Positions 23,134 to 34,372 of a stretch of DNA of 64,000 nucleotides are shown piece by piece. Within the stretch, counting starts at the first letter, position 1. Every line of letters starts with the position of its first letter. The stretch spans positions 930,001-994,000 of the forward strand of contig JAJNNX010000003.1 in NCBI GenBank assembly GCA_023159155.1, given 5' to 3'. The stretch is from Ustulina deusta (lineage: Eukaryota; Ascomycota; Sordariomycetes; Xylariales; Xylariaceae). The notes under the pieces are model-generated. The model had not been told where the DNA came from. It searched no databases and saw only the letters and a program-made list of their open reading frames with translations. Both the position numbers and the translations under genes were made by a program.

Positions 23134-24109
23134 ATGGCATCCCTACCGCGCACCATCTTCCGTCCCGCGCGCCATGCGCTCGTCCGCTCGGCCGCCTCCA
23201 AGGCCCGTGCCCCACGGGTTCTAGGCGTAAGCATGGCCCGTGGAATGGCGACAGTAGGCAACGCGCCGCCCATGGAGCCTCACAAGCAGCGGCCAGGCGA
23301 GATGGCCGTCGGCGAGCTCGAGGGCGTTACCTTTACAATCGAGCCCTTGCGCCGCGTGGGCGAGGACGAGAAGACAATGCGTGCGCGACTTGTCTGTACG
23401 TCATTATTCTCTCTCCGCTCGTTGCCATCTCCTCGGCGGAGGCGAATGGCCATCTACTACCAACTTGCTATTACGAACCCTGCTTGATGACACGATGACC
23501 GGCCGTATAACTAATCGTTGGATGACAGACCAATCCCGCAAGCGCGGCATCCTCGAGACTGACCTCCTCCTCTCCACCTTCGCAGACGAGTATCTCCCCA
23601 CCATGACACACGAGCAGATGACGGAATACGACCTCTTCCTCGACGAGAACGACTGGGACATCTACTACTGGGCGACGCAGGAGGAGCCCTCTACCACATC
23701 ATCATCCCCATCATCATCAAGCACAGATAAAAGCGCCGCTATCGCCGCCTCCTCCTCCTCCTCCTCCTCCTCCACAACAACAACAGATACAAGCTCAGCG
23801 GCGTACGGAAGCGCAGCAGAAACAGCGGAATCCATCAGTAGCACTGCCGAGTCCTCGACAACAAGCACGGGCGGACTCCCGCTAGCAGGTGAACACATCG
23901 ACACAAAAGCCGACTCGGACGCTCCGCCTCCGCCCGCATCCCCTTACGCAGGCGAATGGGCCCAGACCGTCGGCACCTTCAAGCCCGCGTACCGGCCCGT
24001 CCCGGCGCGCTGGCAGGACAGCGCCGTGCTGAAGCTGGTGAGGGAACACGTGCGCACGCGGTCCGGCGATAAGGGCGGGATGGCATTTATGCCGGCCTTG
24101 CGGTCTTAA
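23134..24109 (+). CDS. SDH5: Succinate dehydrogenase assembly factor 2 (Sdh5/SDHAF2/Emi5), with expanded Ser-rich insert
   Basis: There are two exons, 23134-23395 and 23529-24109. The 133-nt intron is GTACGT...GACAG, and its phase-1 junction restores Tyr in RLVYQSRKRG. The product is 280 residues. The first 40 or so are rich in Arg/Ala/Ser with no acidic residues, a mitochondrial targeting sequence. The core carries the family motif [21 protein letters not shown] and the helical bundle that ends with [14 protein letters not shown]. This protein is needed for covalent FAD attachment to Sdh1. Between that core and the conserved C-terminus ([21 protein letters not shown]) lies a low-complexity insert of roughly 75 residues, mostly Ser/Thr, encoded partly by a TCC microsatellite. 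Human and yeast homologues lack this insert; other fungi have a shorter linker. Confidence 0.93.
23749..23773 (+). repeat. In-frame (TCC)n microsatellite within the SDH5 coding region
   Basis: About eight tandem TCC units encode a serine run in the Ser-rich insert. Because the unit is three bases, length changes stay in frame. Confidence 0.9.
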
Positions 24110-25309
24110 ATATACATATAACTATATAGTTATATATATTATAATTCAACAAGCTACCACTTTTATACGCACTGTGAATGTGAATACAGTCCAAAGAAAC
24201 GGCCTAAGCTATGAGCAGGCCGATCTTAGTGAATAGGAACAGGATGAGCGTACTGGTGCGACTTCCGACTCGGTAGGTAGTTTGGACTCAGACCTGTACG
24301 GGCTTGGCCGCCAGACTGGAACAATATTCGGACCAGCACGGAAGTGGACCACGAACTGACTGGTACAAGCCTCGAACCGGGATGAAAGAAGGGGAAAGCT
24401 ATGTACTTGCACCTTCTAACAAGGGTACACTGGAATGAAACCAATCTCGAGGATCCATCTAAATGCCGACACACCATACACCACCATAGATACTTACTTG
24501 TATGGACCTACTGTACCATCCCCCGCATACATTATTTGTGTATACAAAAGAACTTAGCGTCCGTGATGGCCGACACCTAGCTGTGATGGAATAAGTATGG
24601 GTACGGGAGTAAAGGGATGAGTACTACCTGGGCATGAATAGATCTCGGACACGTTAGATTTGGGTCCTCGACAGAGGGTTCATCAAAAAGGTTCTTTCAA
24701 ACGTAGGAGTCGTATTGGCAAAGCACTAAAATCTAAAGAGCTCAACTATCAATCGCATTGCCAGTCTTATCATATCCCTTCGGCCAGACCTGCCCTACTA
24801 CATTCCATGATCCCGATTCTTACCACGCCTCCGCGCGGGCTATGGGACATTATACGCCGGTATCTCGTAATGGGCTTTTTAAATTCAGCTCTCGCTCAGA
24901 CGATCAGGCAAACGGCCCTGCAGTATACGATCGATGTACGTTGTGTGCGTCCTGTTATGCGTACTAACCTTCTCTCTAACTTTCGGGAGGAGGAGGACGT
25001 GTCGTTTTGCTAAAACAAGATAAGCATGGCGCTAGGATGGTGATGCATAACACGCTTATGTGTTGTTCCTTGATGGTCCTATTAGCTCGCAATGATCGGC
25101 AATCCAGACGATGTGCTCTAGCTCCTTCATAATCCCTCCCACCTCTTTACGTGTCGTCGGGAGAGGAGAGATGTCGTCTCACAACTGTAGAGTATCTGTC
25201 ACTTTGAGTTGTAACAATTCCTATTGTATCCAAAAGGTCTGCGGCGTTGGAATTCCCATGGAAACTCAAAGTAAAGATCGTAGTTTCTTACCAGGTTTTA
25301 GTTAGCGCC
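24110..25309. other. AT-richer gene-poor region at the edge of the gene graveyard
   Basis: It begins with a TA-rich tract (24112-24142) just after the SDH5 stop codon. A 70-codon segment at 24758-24967 (with SRNGLFKFSSRSDDQANGP) reads like part of a protein, but I cannot assign it. It may be another fragment of a decayed gene. Nothing else is recognisable. Confidence 0.35.
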
Positions 25310-26115
25310 TCTCTTTGCCCCTTCGACTGAAATCATTCGTTGCATTACCTCAAGTGTTCTCAGGTTGTTCTCGCTATACTCATTGCCGTGAGGGGATAAC
25401 GGGACGCCTGCTAACTGCTTCTTGGTCTCTTGTACAATCACCACTTGCTGTTCTGACGATCAGAACCAAGCTTGACAGTGAGTGAGTGGAGAGCTGGGCA
25501 TCTCGCCTCGTCGAATGAATCGCGAACATAGAATCGTATGGTTTCTACCTCGCGGGTCTGACCGAGTCTATGGACCCGTGCGAGCGATTTGCTCCTCCAA
25601 CGTCGGATTCCTAGTCGAATCAGCAAGTAGGAAACCAAGTAGATAGAGAATCGTGTGGGGAATTACCAATGGGGTTCCATAGCATATGCTCGAGATGCCA
25701 CGGTCAGGTCAAGGCTATATTTGGTCAGCTGTTGGCGACATAGGAGGATCCTAACATTTGTCTACGCAGAGGGCTCTCACCCAACCGCACCACACGACAG
25801 TGTGAGTAGCATCCCCCGGACGCTCGGATCGGACCTGGATGTGTTGACGACCGACTGACGATCCTTCCGTGGTACTTTGCCATCGAGTCGGATGCTGGCG
25901 ATCCCGGTATGATCCAACCCGACTTTTATTCAAATCGAGAGTTAATCTCCAAGTTGAAAAGACGATGCTGGAAACCACGATACGAAAATATATAGTACAA
26001 GTAGGGGACATACCAAGTTGATTTTGAGCCGGCTGTAAGTAAGCCCTGCTGCTTTTTTCAATAGGGACAACAACCTGGTTGGAGGAGGGATAGGCTAAGG
26101 TTGCTAGCATGATTC
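25310..26115 (-). pseudogene. Relic of a SNF2-family helicase (Rad5/HLTF type), C-terminal helicase lobe
   Basis: Reading the minus strand and allowing frame changes recovers the SNF2 helicase C-terminal lobe in order: YPSSNQVVVPIEK, then IVFSTWRLTLDL, then IRLDGKVPRKDRQ, SDPSVRGMLLTLSCGAVG, LTVASRAYAMEPHWNPTLEEQ and SLARVHRLGQTREVETIRF, and finally SPHGNEYSENNLRTLE at the C-terminus. Two introns are still canonical: 25780-25715 (GTGAGA...TAG) and 25666-25611 (GTAATT...TAG). Each restores a codon (Gly and Trp). The gene is broken by one-base frame shifts near 25945 and 25588 and by loss of the donor after DSFDE (GC in place of GT). The upstream helicase lobe is not found. Such genes are common accessory genes in fungi; this copy cannot give a working ATPase. 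Confidence 0.75.
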
Positions 26116-26400
26116 ACCTCTATCGAAAATGATGTGAAGTAACCTTCTAAGCTCTCTATCACGGGTTGGTATATACTTGATCCTTTCCACAGATATGGTA
26201 TCGTGGCACTGGTGTGCAGCCCTCGTCCTTGCGAACTTCGCTGCTTTGCGCTTGATCTTGGGCGATTTAAATAACCCAGCCAGCCTCTACCTTTAGCCTT
26301 TCCATGCCAGAATTGCCTAATAGCGCTCTTCATTCAGTTATAATTCTGCCTTGACACCCTAAGTTTTCGTATAATAAGTAGTGCTGCTTTCTAGCCGCAC
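26116..26400. other. Junction between two decayed genes
   Basis: The minus strand here is open in fragments (for example AAHQCHDTISVERIKYIP, about 26190-26245) that look protein-like, but no domain is recognisable. It could be the degraded upstream part of the helicase gene or a third gene. Confidence 0.3.
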
Positions 26401-28060
26401 TTCGCCTTTCATCGCGAACCGCCTTCGGGAGAGGGATACCAGTTCCCCTCTCCGACGAGAGATACAACCTCAAGCTCGCCATTAAGCAATACGCATCCCA
26501 ACGCTTGCAATCTTTACACACAAAGCCCCACCAGCTTGACTTAGGGCCCAAGGGAATCGAAGAGCTTGGACAAGTCATCACTAATAAGTCCAACGGTATA
26601 CTATTTTTTATTTCATACATTATTCAGACATTTAGTCGGTAATTTAACCAACCCTCAACAGGTATGTTTCTTCATGCTCGCCTCGTTTTAGACTATCTAT
26701 CGAGCAATATCTTCTTCACGGGAGCAGAAATGAGGTCTTCTATTGATGAATTGCCCGAGGAGCTGTCTGAGTTGTGTGTCCTCGCCTCTCCATGCCCCCC
26801 AACCCCACGTTATTTCTGACTTCCATCAAGCTACAAGAAGATACTGACCCAAGTTATGGTTCGCCTGGATCCACGATCAGTCGATCGTCTGAAATGCATC
26901 TTTGACTGGATAGCTTTCTCTAAATGACCGTTGAAGCGAATGGAGTTCCTATGAGCCTTGACTTTTAGTCAAGGTGATAGGAGAGCCAAAAACCTGGTTC
27001 CGAGTTATGTGCTTGACATTTGTGGCCCTTTAGTGGAGGAGCGGCCAGATGCGGCACTGAATTTTATACATATTTCGGTCAAAGAGTAAGGTTTGCCCCT
27101 ATTTCCTGCATTTATCTTTTACCTTATTTGGCTTGTCGTCTTTGCATTGTCTATTTTTGTTTTGCTAGCCGTTCTTTTACCCCATCTGCTCTCTGACTTG
27201 GTCTCCAGATTTCTGCAGTCAGCTACAAGTAACTTAATCCTCACCAAGAAGGAAGCAATTGCGGAACATTGCATTTCAACAATTGCATGTCTATTGTCTG
27301 GTATGGAGTTTCTGCGAAAAACAGCAAGGCTCGACACGATATATTCGTGTAGTAAAAGGCTTCCATGGCCTACATGTTTACGCCACTGAATTCTGGACAG
27401 AATATCTCTTATAATACGCCTCTGGTGACGGGTTCGAAGAAGGAAACTATTCCCTCAAGCGGTTTGCATACGACCTCGCCCAGAAGCTTGAGGAATTTTT
27501 GCGTGCTCCGGTCTCGCAGAGTAGCCGAAATGAGAGCTCTATTATGGATGAGAGACTGATTTCACTCAAGGACCAACCTCTCCTTCTTAAGCATGTCGAG
27601 GAATCGCTAAGATGTAGGTCCCTGAAACGTCTTGAAAGCAACATACTCCAAGAGGTAAAAAGTAGTTACGCACCGATTTACCACGTTTTGGGGACAAGCG
27701 ATGGGTTTATAGCAGCACTGCACAACTCAGGATACTCATTGGGAGAAGACGGGATTTCTTTGACATTATTGGCCTATCAGGATATTGTTCGGCTCCTCCT
27801 AGAGCAGGACAGCTACCCTGGAGTATCCTCAGCCGATCTTGATATGTTCAAAAAGCCAGTTCAAGAATTCGGCGTTCACATGTCGTCTTAGCTTCTGCCC
27901 ACGGGCTACTCTCGGCTTTATCTCGGACGGATTGCGCCGTCAACATGAAATGGTCCATCCTCGACTAATTATGTGTCCCGTCCCTGAGTGCAAATATCCC
28001 CCTTTTACTTGAAGCCGGGCCCTCAAGTCTCACCTCCAGAGGTAACACGAATATAGGCCC
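26401..28060 (+). pseudogene. Relic of a STAND/NLR-like (NACHT-type) protein with C2H2 zinc fingers
   Basis: The plus strand encodes, in order: ERYNLKLAIKQYASQRLQSL, GIEELGQVITNKSNG, MFLHARLVLDYLSS, YKKILTQVMVRLDPRSVDRL, VPSYVLDICGPLVEERPDA, FIHISVKEFLQSATSN and GFHGLHVYATEFWTEYLL. This is the stretch downstream of the NB domain in fungal NLR-like proteins. It ends in a zinc-finger pair (FTCRLSFCPRATLGF...RRQHEMVH and CPVPECKYPPF...ALKSHLQR). Three introns are intact: 26596-26661, 26774-26830 and 27086-27208. Stops are TGA 26925-26927, TGA 26952-26954, TAA 27412-27414 and TGA 28010-28012. Frame shifts lie near 27348 and 27873. The NB P-loop part is missing upstream. Family function: sensing in heterokaryon incompatibility or immunity-like cell death. 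Confidence 0.75.
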
Positions 28061-28259
28061 GCCCGCAGGCCAATACGCTCTCTCCCGAGATTGATTGGAG
28101 AAGAACAAATATCTACAAAAACGAAAGATGGTGCCTGATGAGTCGAAACAAAGAGCCAGGGATACCAATAAAGCTACCAGAACAGAAATACACAAGAGCG
28201 ATCAGAGGGCGCCGGAGGCTTCTGAAATAAATTAGTAGAGATCTCCCACGCCCACGTTA

Positions 28260-28846
28260 CCCTTACAATGGGTATCTATCGAGGACGGCTTGCTTGATAC
28301 AGCTAGATTCAGCCCCAACCAAGGCGATAGCATGCACGTAGAGATAAGCTCGATGGGATTTCGCGCATGTGGTATATCGAAAAATTGCCGGCACAGACTT
28401 GAAAAAGAAGAACTAGAGGCAGATTGGATTGAACATTACTGGAAATGGCATCATGCTGACAGCATTACGCGCTGCCCAGTCCATAGATGTCAGATGATCT
28501 TCAGTGATCGTCAATGGCTGCAAGATCATTACAAGCAGAGGAGGCACACCGTTCTCCTCTGCCGCAACTGTAACGATGAGGAGCAAGACGGCTTTATATT
28601 GGAAGACGAACTGCGGCAGCACTGGAGGTCTTTCCATGTTCAGAAGGTTAGAGGATGGATGTGCGCCGAGCCCCATTCGTCGTGCTTTTTTTTTTCCGCT
28701 GCGAACCCTGTAGTAGTGGTAAGAAGCACGGTCGTATTCAGGATGCACTCGAGCATCTGAAAGAGTCACATATCAACGATATTGCCCCTCCCCAGCCAGA
28801 GGAGGTTCATCTGAGGAGCTTAGTAACAGGTGTTTGGCTTAGGTAG
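28260..28846 (+). pseudogene. C2H2-type zinc finger protein fragment, frameshifted at a T run
   Basis: An ORF open from about 28260 to 28760 encodes three Cys/His units (RCPVHRCQMIFSDRQW...YKQRRH, LLCRNCNDEEQDGF...HWRSFH, and WMCAEPHSSC). At a run of T residues near 28685-28695 the sense of the sequence passes to another frame, which continues with RCEPCSSGKKHGR and ALEHLKESH and stops at 28846. Either the gene is frameshifted or the homopolymer length is wrong. The spacing C-x2-C then H-x4-H fits degenerate C2H2 fingers of the kind found at the end of fungal NLR-like proteins, so this may be the tail of the neighbouring relic. No start codon can be fixed. Confidence 0.5.
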
Positions 28847-29676
28847 AGACCCCATTTAGGTGCGGAGGAAAGGTAAATATTCAGCACCAACCCAGACTCC
28901 GCAATACCTAACAATACCAACTCAGTAATTCAAACCTTTTTCTCCTTTCCCGCTTTAGCCATGATAAACAAAGTTAGTTCTAGGACCCTTCCCCTCTTGT
29001 TGTCTGTCTCTTTTCTCAACTCCGATGTATTGCAGTTAAGTTAAATCCATACACCAGCAGGTTATAGCTAGCTAGCTTGCATCATTTCTCTCCTACCTAC
29101 CTACTCTGAGTTGGTGCTGCGCGCGACAGAGATAGCATACACACCCGACAGGTGAACAGAATCATGTCGATTCAGCCGCCGCTGGGACACGTACGTACGT
29201 ATGGATACAATTAGTCGAGAAGAGCAACGAAGGAGCCACGAAGCTCTGTGATGAATTCCCACAAAACGGCGGTTAGAATCTTGAGAGAGAAACGACAAAA
29301 ACAAAGCACACAAAGTGCTGCGGTACTATTGCCACCCCAAGTACGCCCTACTCGTCCCTTAGGTGTTAAATGGACGAGGCCGATGTCGCCTAGGCTATCT
29401 ACTTCGTATCCCAAGTCGTGATCTCATTTGCCATGATGCCCCAACACCGCAAAGAACATGAACGGTGGGTCGATAAACTGAATTCCTCTCGCTCCATTTC
29501 TCGCAAAAACCCTTCGTCCCCGCCATGAGCCTACACCTTTCCTTAGGTATTGATTTGAATCGAGCAAAAATGTGGTATCTTCCGGAATTCCCCCCAATGC
29601 TGTTCCCCTCGTACGCCGCGACAAAGATGAATGCTGCATATATACAGTTTTGTATTCAATTTCTTCCTATCCTGTC
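28847..29676. other. Intergenic region, 3' flank of the Dsn1 gene
   Basis: No gene is seen. It contains (CTAC)n near 29091-29104 and a GTACGTACGTATG tract near 29190. The terminator region of the Dsn1 gene probably lies at the right end. Confidence 0.5.
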
Positions 29677-31337
29677 TCATCCGCCGCCGCCGTCGGGTAA
29701 TATCTTGCTTAGACCCCGAAGGACTTCCATAATAGGCATGTCCTTTGTGCCCGCGCGAGTCTTTTCCCGTTCTTCGCGCTCTTTTAGTCTGGTGGCGGTG
29801 AGGCCGAGCACCTTATCCGCTTGTCGGCTAGCCGTCACCATGCGCTGTTCGACCTTGTGTACGCTGTCTGCCAGGCGATCGATCTTGAATTCGAGGGATT
29901 TTTGTATGTCTCGTAATCGACTTTGTGTCATCGGTATTAACGGCTTAATTGCGGTGGCTGAGGAGCTCGCAAGTGAAGCGAGCATCTGCGCCTCATCTGG
30001 GTCAAGTAATGAAGTATCCGGAAGACTCTCGCCTGCATCAGGCCCGGAAGGATCGAAGAGTAATGGCATTTCAGGCGCTTGCTGTTTAAGGGATTGCCAT
30101 TTTTTCTTTTCGGCTTTTAACCTAATGAAGAGGTCAGCAAAACAGGTCCCATCGCGGGCGTAATTTTTCGCACCGTTTTATCCTCTCCTCTAATGCAACA
30201 ATCTGCTCATCATGTTCGATGTTCCGCGGATTTGGCTTCACAATCGCAGGCGGTCTAGGTGCCTCGGGGACTTCTTCGCGGGCGAACCAATCTGAGAACT
30301 CTGACCGTGATGAGAAATCTTTCAGCAGCTGATCTTGAATCGCTCGGGCTACAGATGACATGTTAGTCGCTTCAACTTCCTAGTAGAGTGCCGAGTCCTA
30401 GAGAGTATTCGTACCTCCCAGAATCGCATTAGAATTCAATGAGCCGAGCGGCGGCTTTTCTGCCAATGATCTCTCCCCACACCACGTCAAAAGTTGTTTC
30501 ATCCGACGAGGCTCGGTCAGTCCCTCAGCTTCGATATGTTTATAAAACTCAGATGCGTCCACCTCCCGGTGTGGTATCGCACTGTGGCCGCTATTGATCA
30601 AAGAGCTTGCTCTCCGGCCACGCATGCCCACACTGCTCCTTCTGTTTCCTGTCTTTTTTCGCATCTCCTTATTACGATTTATTATTGGAGTATCGCTAAA
30701 CGGTAGGGCGATCTTCTTAGCTTCCGAAGCTTCTTCCGTCCCCCGTACCTTGTCGACGTCCATTGGCGTCAACAGTGGCGTCGGTGGTGTCTCGATTTCA
30801 CGCTCTTTCTCAATTTTACGGCTCCTTGCTACGTTATTGATAGCTTTCGTCGGCACGGGATCGATTTTATCTATCGAAGAACGCGTCCTATGCCTTGTAG
30901 TTCTCTGCGGCGGCGGGGTGTCATCTGAATGCGCTGGTATTTGACTTGACCTCCGTTTCGATGTTCTCGTCGCCACTGGTTTTGGCGCTGGCTTTGACGC
31001 TGGCTTTGGCGGCTCCTCGCGATCGTCTTTCTTCTTGGGAGGGCGTCCTCTCCTGGGCGCCGGTTTTGGCGCGGGTGCGGGCGCCAGCTCATCCTCCGGT
31101 ATAGGTTCGGGTTGCACCGTCTTCGTACGTTTAGATGCGCGCGTAAATTGAAAATCCCCATCCTGCTCATCGTACGCTATGTGGAGGAAGCTCGAGTTAG
31201 TCGCCAACCTTGGGTCACGTTCTATCGCCGGCAGACGTGAAGGACCTACAGGCAATACGCTCGCTCCTCCTCCGTTTGGGCTGATTGCTCATGCTAAGAA
31301 TCTGCAGCGGCTGGCGTGTCTGCACAAGAGTAGTCAT
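29677..31337 (-). CDS. DSN1: Kinetochore MIND/Mis12 complex subunit Dsn1 (Mis13)
   Basis: There are four exons on the minus strand: 31337-31250, 31176-30415, 30348-30174 and 30121-29677. The introns are 73, 66 and 52 nt, with clear branch points (GACTAAC, GACTAAC, GCTGAC). All junctions restore codons. The product is 489 residues. A disordered, basic and acidic N-terminal half includes an AT-hook-like RRGRPPKKK. The Dsn1 signature follows: NRRSSVGMRGRRASSLI, then HREVDASEFYKHIEAEGL and EPRRMKQLLTWCG. C-terminal coiled-coil helices follow (VALEERIKRLKAEKKKWQ, QSRLRDIQKSLEFKIDRLAD). The Ser pair in the RRSS/RRAS stretch matches the known Aurora B site region. Dsn1 links centromeric chromatin to the Ndc80 complex. 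An ATG at 31292 is an alternative start 15 codons downstream. Confidence 0.93.
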
Positions 31338-32591
31338 GGACGCGGAATATGAGTCGGCATCGAAGTTGTTGGCGGCGCAGCGGTTTGGAGGTGGGAGGAT
31401 CTCGCGCACGTCGTGATTGGCGTGTAATCGAGAGGAGAGAGGGCGGCTCGATGCAACGCAGGACAGACAGAGAGTGGTGGCGAGTATCGATATTCAATTA
31501 AGCCGGATGTTGTTCTGCTGGGTTGGGGAACGGCGGGACTATCGGTGTGTTATCGATTGATTGCTCGTCATTCTGGCGTGGGCTGGCTTGGTCTTGGTGG
31601 TGAGGCGCGAGAAGGTCGCCGGGTCTTCCCTTCCCAATGTTTACATGCGTGTCGAGCGCACAGACCAGCCGGCCATTTCCCGCGCCGTAGTGGGGCTAGC
31701 ACCTTCATCTCAACCTCCACACCAAACACCGCATTCCTCGGTAGTACAGATTATCAAATCAACGCTAAAAAGGCTTAAGGTACTATTACACTACCTATAT
31801 CCACTCACTCTACCTTGCCGAGGAAGATGGAAGCATCCCCGAATTGACAAAACCATCACAAGTATGCAACTATTCACGGTAGCATCATCCATTCCCCAAA
31901 AAATGGAAGAAAAGAAGCGAGACAGAGCGAAGAGGGTTTGTTTTGAAAAAAAGGCTTGTTCAACGTTGTATTTCAAACAATATTGAGTAAGTATACTGAC
32001 AATCAGACAGCCAGCGTGTGTACCGCTGGCTCCTGTATAGATGGCCCAATCAAGTGACCAGTTTCGCCCATGAAGAATAAGATGGCCCATGGCAGAGATT
32101 CTTCCATCCCCTCCGAAACGCCTAGATGAGCAAAAGCAACGAAGTGCAAGAACCCCTCCTTTCCCTTAACGCCGCTTTTATGTGTATATCCGCCCTTCAC
32201 TTACGTACAATCAGAAACGAGAACATTTTCAACCATCCCGCGGCCTCGGGTATAGTTGTTCCTCGTATTAATGGCTAAAAGGTGCCATGTGCAGCCGAAA
32301 CGCCTCATCGTTCTCATGAGTTCGATGTTGGTACAGACATGAGGACAAGACAATGACGAACTGAAGCTGTTTCAGCCCCGTCGTCATTCTCCTGTGCCGC
32401 GAGAGGATTTTTAACGTCATCAGTCACTACTCCGGGACATCCCCATAAGCAAACCCCTCGCCCCAATCCACGCCAGAAATTTTGAGGTCCTTTTCCTATA
32501 CGTGCCCCCCTCCCCCAAGTATACCATGATTCCGATGAAAGGGTTATTTCTCTGCAACATCAGGGACATTGCGAGACGCGGCGCGACTATC
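31338..32591. other. Intergenic region: Dsn1 promoter and 3' flank of the bZIP gene
   Basis: The first 250 bases form the Dsn1 promoter and leader. Nothing else reads as a gene. Two overlapping ORFs of 76-141 codons near 31545-31986 have no protein-like features. Confidence 0.5.
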
Positions 32592-34372
32592 CTATGAGAA
32601 GCGTCGCTGTACTCCCTGTCCTGCCATGACAGGCTGGTTCGGGATAGGGGCTGCCATGCCATATGGATTAATTTGAGGATTGTACGACTCCATGGCTTGT
32701 TGCATATAGGCTCCGTGTATTCCCTGTTGCTGTGTAACTGGGCAATCTTTGTGGGCAAGGAGTAGCGTCTTCAAGTTCACAACTTCCTCTCTTAGTGCAG
32801 AGATTTGAGCTGTAAGAGCATCGTTCTCAGAGCTAAACATCTCCACTTTGTTTTGCAGATTGGCTAGCCACTGCTTCTTACGTTGCCGGCACTTCAAGGC
32901 CGCCACTCTGTAGGTGCGTTAATTCAAGATTCCCTAAAAACACGCTAGTGAGCGCAAATTTGGAGAGCAACATACCTGTTTCGCTCTAGGAAGTTCTTGC
33001 GCTTCTCTTCGTCTGTCATCTTAGTCTTTTGGCCATCGTTGCCCAGTTTAGAGTCGTCATCTTCTTCGTCAGATGTCATTTCATCCTGGCTATGAGTAGA
33101 TGGCGCTGTTTTGGCCTTCTTGTTGGCTGGTGCTTTGGCGGGTGCATCTTCTGCTTTCCGGCGCCCGTTAGCAGCAGCGCCGCGCTTGCCCTTTGCTCTC
33201 GTGTTGGGCTTGGCCGGCTCGCTCTCCTCCGAAACGTTGCTCATGGCTTCACTAGCACTGCGGCCACTCGGCTGTTGTTGATGCACACCATTGCCATTCA
33301 TCTGAGGTGAGGTATTCGTCTGGTTCGTAGGTGCCGGTGCAGGATGCGCATGCACTGGTTGGTTACCACCAACTGGATACTGTGTCTGTGGCGGACCGTT
33401 CCTTCCCTGAGCGCCTTGGGCTAGCATGTACAGACCATTTGCAGCATCATTGTCGTGAGGATCGAAGACCCCCGATGCAGGTTTTGTCTCGGCCTTAGCG
33501 GACGTGCCGTTAGTTTCCTGTGGTTGAGACGTGACGGCAGGAGGGTTGGGAGGTTTGTCACGGCCGGCCTTGGCTGCTGCAGCGCTCAGGGCAGTCCGGT
33601 GAAAGTCCAACGTACTGGGCGTCGCACCCCCGCCGTTAGCCAACTGCACGAAGATAGCCTGAGAGTTAGGACTTGGCACTGGAAACATGGAGCCACTGCC
33701 ACCAGGCGTCAATCCTGTCCGGAGTGAGCTCTCATTGGGCGTAAATCCACTGCGCAGCGTGTGAGAAGTATCACCGAAATAATCGGTGGCCGGACCGGAC
33801 AGCATTGCTGGGCTCAACGGTCCCGTCCTAAGAGACCCGCCTCCCCAGTTGAACGGCGTGCTCCCGTTTCCCGGCAGCAGCGACGATGGTGATGTTAAAG
33901 CAGCCAGGCTGGGCAACTTAGTTCCGCCGGGCGTCTCTACCGTACCACCTCCCGTGCCGAATGACTGTTCAAAGGGATTCGGCTCGAGACTCAACTGCGT
34001 AGAGAAATAATCACCCCCCTCACCAGGCTTGGGTGGCGGTGCCAATGGTCTGCCAGGTTCGTTATTCGCGTTGCTTTCGGCCTTGACCTCGGGTATCTTC
34101 TTGTCGCCGTTGGTGTCTGAATGGCGCGACAACACATGTCAGTGACGAGCGACAATGGATCAATCGGAGCAGAAACAGTCAAGCGAGCCGTAGATGAATG
34201 CAGGGGCAACAAGGTTAGGAGCCACAATACGACGGACAGCAACATGACACATGAACACGACCACAGAAACAGGCGCATGCAGGCTGGCGACAACAAAGAC
34301 AAAAGAGGACAGTGCGGTGAACTCACCTGGCGATGATGTGGCATCGGAGGGCTTGGGTTCAGCTGGTGCCAT
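32592..34372 (-). CDS. atfA: bZIP transcription factor AtfA/Atf1 (CREB/ATF type)
   Basis: There are three exons on the minus strand: 34372-34327, 34116-32976 and 32907-32592. The first intron is 210 nt (GTGAGT...TTCAG), the second 68 nt (GTATGT...TACAG). The product is 500 residues. The Aft1 OSA/HRA/HRR region spans about residues 45-210 (NPFEQSFGTGGG, PSLAALTSPSSLLPG, TPFNWGGGSLRTGPLSPAML). A basic, acidic linker follows. The bZIP starts near residue 386 (EEKRKNFLERNRVAALKCRQ) and its leucine zipper ends near 450. This factor works downstream of the Hog1/Sty1 MAP kinase in oxidative, osmotic and heat stress and in conidia, binding CRE sites. The intron inside the DNA-binding helix, after ERNR, is a common position in this family. 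The leader contains a possible uORF (see findings). Confidence 0.95.
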
